From contig NZ_AP023262.1 in NCBI RefSeq assembly GCF_016756615.1, forward strand, positions 7,069,501 through 7,133,500: a stretch of 64,000 bases of DNA, read 5' to 3'. Source of the stretch: Mesorhizobium sp. L-8-3. GTDB taxonomy: Bacteria > Pseudomonadota > Alphaproteobacteria > Rhizobiales > Rhizobiaceae. The notes under the pieces were generated by a model. That model was not told the origin of the DNA, made no database searches, and saw nothing but the letters and a program-made list of their open reading frames with translations. Below are positions 61,006-64,000 of the stretch, in pieces. Each line of letters starts with the position of its first letter. The stretch's first letter is position 1. Position numbers and translations under genes: made by a program.

Positions 61006-61912
61006 GTTTTCCGCGAGACAAAACGACCTTCCTTCTCACGTCTAAAGTGAAGGCTTCGATATCCGAGAAATTCAGACCGTTCAATGTGCGTACGAATTTT
61101 TCCTCAATAAAGGCAATAGAGTCACCGTAGTCTTTCCGGAGCCGATGAAACCACTGGGATATTTCCTGCGGACGTGGAAGTGGCACGTCCACTCGAAGCT
61201 CGAAGCGCCTCCACACGGCACGGTCCAAGAGCTCGGGGTGATTGGTGGCGCACACAATCACGCAGTTCGTGGGTATCGCATCCATTTGCAACAGAAGCGA
61301 ACTCACGACGCGCTTGATTTCTCCGGTCTCCTGGGTATCGCCCCGTTCCTTGCCAACCGTGTCGAATTCGTCGAAAAACACCACGCAGGACTGCCCGGCG
61401 ACAAAATCAGTGAGCCGGCGAAGGCGGGATGCGGTCTCGCCGAGATAGCTGGCGATAAGTCCGTCATACCGGACGACATAAAATGGCAGCCGCAGCTCGT
61501 GCGAGAGTATTTCAGCGAGACTTGTCTTGCCCGTCCCGGGCGGCCCGACCAACAGCACCTTATGCCGCGGCTCGAGACCGTGGGACCGCAACAATCCGAT
61601 TTCCGAATACTCGTCAATGAATTCCTGGATTTCCCCCGACGTCTCCGGTGCCAGGACGAGATCCTTGAGCCTACGGCTCGGCTTGAGCTCGACCAGTGCG
61701 TCACTCAATTCTGGCGGGATGGCGTATTCACGCATTCTCGGCGCACTGGACCTCTTCCTACGATCTGCGTCGATCGCGTCGACTAGTCGCTCAGCGATTC
61801 CGTTCTGTTGTTGGGCCCGCGCCTCGGCGACAAGCGCCTGAAGCGGCAGCGAGGCACGGTCGCTGGAAAAGCCAAGATCGTCATCCTTCCGTGCGATGCC
61901 GGTTCGCGCCAT
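60830..61912 (-). CDS. AAA+ ATPase partner of the S8 protease
   Basis: The start is placed at the ATG at 61912 (MARTGIARKDDDLGFSSDRA), which has an AAGGTAACGG ribosome site; the frame is open to 62020. Walker A is in HKVLLVGPPGTGKTSLAEIL, Walker B in SCVVFFDEFDTVGKER, sensor 1 in VIVCATNHPELLD and the arginine finger in DRAVWRRFELRVD. The fold is FtsH/ClpX-like AAA. The last ~58 codons (after KLRRKRSIRGG) lie across a nine-G run and overlap the S8 frame, so the true end could be earlier or the two proteins could be joined by frameshifting. AAA-subtilisin pairs probably remodel and cut a target on infection. Confidence 0.88.
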   Translation of the reverse strand: MARTGIARKDDDLGFSSDRASLPLQALVAEARAQQQNGIAERLVDAIDADRRKRSSAPRMREYAIPPELSDALVELKPSRRLKDLVLAPETSGEIQEFIDEYSEIGLLRSHGLEPRHKVLLVGPPGTGKTSLAEILSHELRLPFYVVRYDGLIASYLGETASRLRRLTDFVAGQSCVVFFDEFDTVGKERGDTQETGEIKRVVSSLLLQMDAIPTNCVIVCATNHPELLDRAVWRRFELRVDVPLPRPQEISQWFHRLRKDYGDSIAFIEEKFVRTLNGLNFSDIEAFTLDVRRKVVLSRGKLAADQALLEGLAKLRRKRSIRGGAEDSRPADHTHSPKRKRAQALKGEPKGSLPEGSLL

Positions 61913-62020
61913 TGTTCCGTTACCTTCCGCGCTCGACTCGTCCCCAATGCGGCGCTGTTTCCCATTAATGATAAGCCAATTGGCAACCAGCGCCAGAGGC
62001 AGGGTGCAAAAAGCTGCCAC

Positions 62021-62143
62021 TCTCCTGACGATCCTATTGTCATTCGAAGCCCGTTAACGTTCGGTTTTGAGGCTGCCACGACGGTTCAAAGGTGACACGG
62101 TTTCGATGAGACGTGCAGTACCTCCTTTCACGCCGCGCCGCCA
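62021..62143. other. Spacer between relaxase end and AAA/S8 operon
   Basis: About 230 bp (61913-62143) separate the AAA start from the relaxase stop. The leftward operon's promoter should lie here. I could not assign boxes with confidence. Confidence 0.35.
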
Positions 62144-64000
62144 CTACGAAACGCTCTGTCCGCTCCTCTGCCGTCCGAGGGTCCATGAGATGGCCTCCCC
62201 GCGCACCACACCGGAAACCTCCTTGCCGAGATGTCGGTCAAGCACTGGTCGCCATGGCACCAGCGTGAATTCTCGCGACTTCTCGATGACAGCGTACTTG
62301 CCGCTAGCAAGGTCGACGGATCGGCGCAGCGTGCCTTCTATTCGATCTCCAGGCTGCGCTTCGGCATACGCGAGACCGAGCTGATCCGACAGCTGGCCGG
62401 CGACACGGTTCAGCTCGCGCTGGCGCAGGATCGAAATCATGTTGGCGCGGTAGACGGTCCGGTTCTGCTCTTCATGCGCGAGGCCTTGCGCGATCAGCCA
62501 CTGCCGCCGGCGGACTTGCGCTTCCCGTACCTCACCGCCAAAGCCGGAGGTGCGCAAGGCCTCCGGTCGGTCGGCAACCAGCTGCTGGTCAATCCAGGTG
62601 GCGCCGTCAGAACGGACCTGTCGCTCCAGCGGCATTGACGAGAGCTCGTCGACAACAACAGGCTCGGCCCTGGCCCGCTGGCGCTCATAGTCAGCGACAC
62701 GGTTGAGGTGATCTGGCGCGATGATCCAGGCTCCGTCCGGCTCGCGCTCCACGCCGGCGGTCGCGCGGCGGATCGCCTCCAGCCGCCGCACATGGGTTTC
62801 GGCAAAGCGTTCGGTGGCGGACGGATCATGCTTGAGGTGAATGTCGATGGAATAGCGGCCCTCATGAGTAGCGGCGATCTCGGCGATCGCCCGGTCAACC
62901 GGCGTGGGCTCGATGTTCCTCGGCGTGACACGCACGATGCAGCCGTCGGGCGTCGGCCCAGCGGCCTCGCCCTTGCCGATATCGACATAATGGCTTTTCC
63001 CGTCCACACCGTCGACGACGAGGTAATGCCGGTCGCTGATCTCGTCGGCCAGCCCACGCACGACGACGCGACCGACAATAGGTGCGGCCAGCGGTTCCGG
63101 TCGATCATGCACAATGTAATCGGCAGCACTGCGGGCGAGCCCCTTGCCGGTCAGCTCGCGGTGCATGGTCTTGATGATGTCGCCGCGCTCGCCAACGCGG
63201 CGCAGCGTCGCCTCAAGCTCGTCGTCCAGACGCCACCTGCCAGAGCCGATCTCATCGGCTAACCCCATCCGATCGAGCTTGCGCAGGCGTCCCTGATGCA
63301 GCGTCTGGCGAAAGGCGTCCCGGCCGTCCGGCGTGACATGTCCGTCGTCGTCGCGCATGCGTAGCAGCTGCCGGTCTATGCTGGTGAAGCGCTCCTGTTC
63401 CATTTCCTGGCGCAGGCGCTGCTCGATCTCGCGGTCGGTGCGAGGACCGAGATCGAGGCTGACCAGTTCGGCCCCGCGCTCGCGCAAACCGGACGAGATG
63501 TAGTCGCGGGCGATGACGAGATTCTCGCCGCGATCGTCCTTGCCGCGAACGATGACATGGGTGTGGGGATGGCCAGTGTTGAAATGGTCGACGCCAACCC
63601 AATCGAGCTTGGTGCCGAGATCCTCTTCCATCTGCGCCATCAAGCGTCGGGTCAGTGGCTTGAGGTCGTCATACTCAATGCCGTCTTCGGCGGCGACGAT
63701 GAAACGGAACTGATGCCGGTCGCCATCGGCACGATCGAGGAAGGCCTTGCCATCGACCCGATCTTTGTCGGCACCATAGAGTTGGCCAGGCTCGCCTTCG
63801 CGGGTGACGCCGTCGCGCTGGAGGTAGCGCAGGTGCGCGTGCGCTCCGTCGGAACCCTTGCCGGCCAGTTTGACGACCCGTGCCTTGACGACGACACGTC
63901 GCAGCCGAAAGGCGGCGTAGCGGTCGCGTGACTTGAGCAGCGCGGCTGCGGCCCCACCCCGCCCAGCCCGGCTTCCCGTGAAGCGGCCACCGCGCGGGGA
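62144..64000 (-). CDS. VirD2/RlxS-like relaxase with DUF3363, continuing past the window edge
   Basis: The minus-strand frame is open from the stop at 62144 to the window edge (over 618 codons). Toward the edge it reads RVVVKARVVKLAGKGSDGAH, then AHLRYLQRDGVTREGEPGQL (catalytic-Tyr region), QFRFIVAAEDGIEYDDLKPL and the metal-binding three-His motif in DHFNTGHPHTHVIVRGKDD. The DUF3363 part follows (RDYISSGLRERGAELVSLDL to GATWIDQQLVADRPEALR). Such relaxases (RlxS in Mesorhizobium ICEs) nick oriT for conjugative transfer. The first ~30 codons visible are Gly/Arg-rich and the start is outside the window. Confidence 0.92.
   Translation of the reverse strand, partial: SPRGGRFTGSRAGRGGAAAALLKSRDRYAAFRLRRVVVKARVVKLAGKGSDGAHAHLRYLQRDGVTREGEPGQLYGADKDRVDGKAFLDRADGDRHQFRFIVAAEDGIEYDDLKPLTRRLMAQMEEDLGTKLDWVGVDHFNTGHPHTHVIVRGKDDRGENLVIARDYISSGLRERGAELVSLDLGPRTDREIEQRLRQEMEQERFTSIDRQLLRMRDDDGHVTPDGRDAFRQTLHQGRLRKLDRMGLADEIGSGRWRLDDELEATLRRVGERGDIIKTMHRELTGKGLARSAADYIVHDRPEPLAAPIVGRVVVRGLADEISDRHYLVVDGVDGKSHYVDIGKGEAAGPTPDGCIVRVTPRNIEPTPVDRAIAEIAATHEGRYSIDIHLKHDPSATERFAETHVRRLEAIRRATAGVEREPDGAWIIAPDHLNRVADYERQRARAEPVVVDELSSMPLERQVRSDGATWIDQQLVADRPEALRTSGFGGEVREAQVRRRQWLIAQGLAHEEQNRTVYRANMISILRQRELNRVAGQLSDQLGLAYAEAQPGDRIEGTLRRSVDLASGKYAVIEKSREFTLVPWRPVLDRHLGKEVSGVVRGEAISWTLGRQRSGQSVS

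Noticed and set aside
1..64000. CRISPR arrays, tRNA or rRNA genes
   Set aside because: No regularly spaced short repeats and no cloverleaf-like or rRNA sequence were seen.

Overview
The window looks like part of a symbiosis island or symbiotic plasmid of a nodulating alphaproteobacterium (Hyphomicrobiales; Bradyrhizobium, Mesorhizobium or Sinorhizobium would all fit, and the genus cannot be fixed from sequence reading alone). The reasons are a giant NopD/XopD-type C48 (Ulp1-like) type III effector gene, a close match to a TtsI 'tts box' upstream of it, a pRiA4b ORF-3-like gene, the DUF1403-scpB pair usual on rhizobial plasmids and islands, and a VirD2/RlxS-like relaxase with DUF3363 at the right edge. 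GC content is high throughout.

Region 1 (1-16.8 kb) is a decayed symbiosis segment. It holds the N-terminal part of a probable effector running off the left edge; a frameshifted second C48 effector, its 5' part fused to a transposon gene and its 3' end joined to an IS630 remnant; a decayed Tn3-family transposon (resolvase, TPR passenger, broken tnpA); ISL3, ISKra4 and IS6 transposase remnants; the 1748-codon C48 effector with large internal repeats; and truncated pRiA4b-like and transketolase genes.

Region 2 (17.4-47.5 kb) is a dense defence island. An Xre-ImmA/IrrE pair diverges from a type III CBASS operon (TRIP13-like Cap6, a small partner, bacterial HORMA Cap7, CD-NTase, Cap4-like nuclease-SAVED effector). 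Then come a DEAH helicase with a possible C-terminal nuclease, a DUF2235 hydrolase, a Septu-like module (HNH-ATPase fusion plus separate HNH protein), a short Argonaute with an Mrr-TIR-APAZ partner, an unusual thyX / GHKL ATPase / HAD-PRTase-like operon, a gluzincin protease plus metallo-beta-lactamase pair, an S1/P1 nuclease and an Mrr-like endonuclease.

Region 3 (47.5-64 kb) has DUF1403 and scpB, a four-gene bacterial ubiquitin-like conjugation operon (Ubl, E2, JAMM protease, E1; Bil/Bub type), a decayed relaxase C-terminus, and a leftward run of seven tightly packed genes (AAA+ ATPase, S8 protease, unknown, unknown, DUF6884-like plus possible GIY-YIG, SIR2-P-loop kinase, nucleoside deoxyribosyltransferase). 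The relaxase lies upstream of that run. The 53.6-62 kb cargo is thus bracketed by two related relaxase 3' ends in the same orientation.

Several genes carry single-base frameshifts or nonsense codons (tnpA, the TPR passenger, the small DUF2188 gene, the HNH gene, the S8 protease, both C48 effectors). Those in the transposon remnants are probably real decay. Those in otherwise intact defence genes could be mutation, recoding or assembly error.
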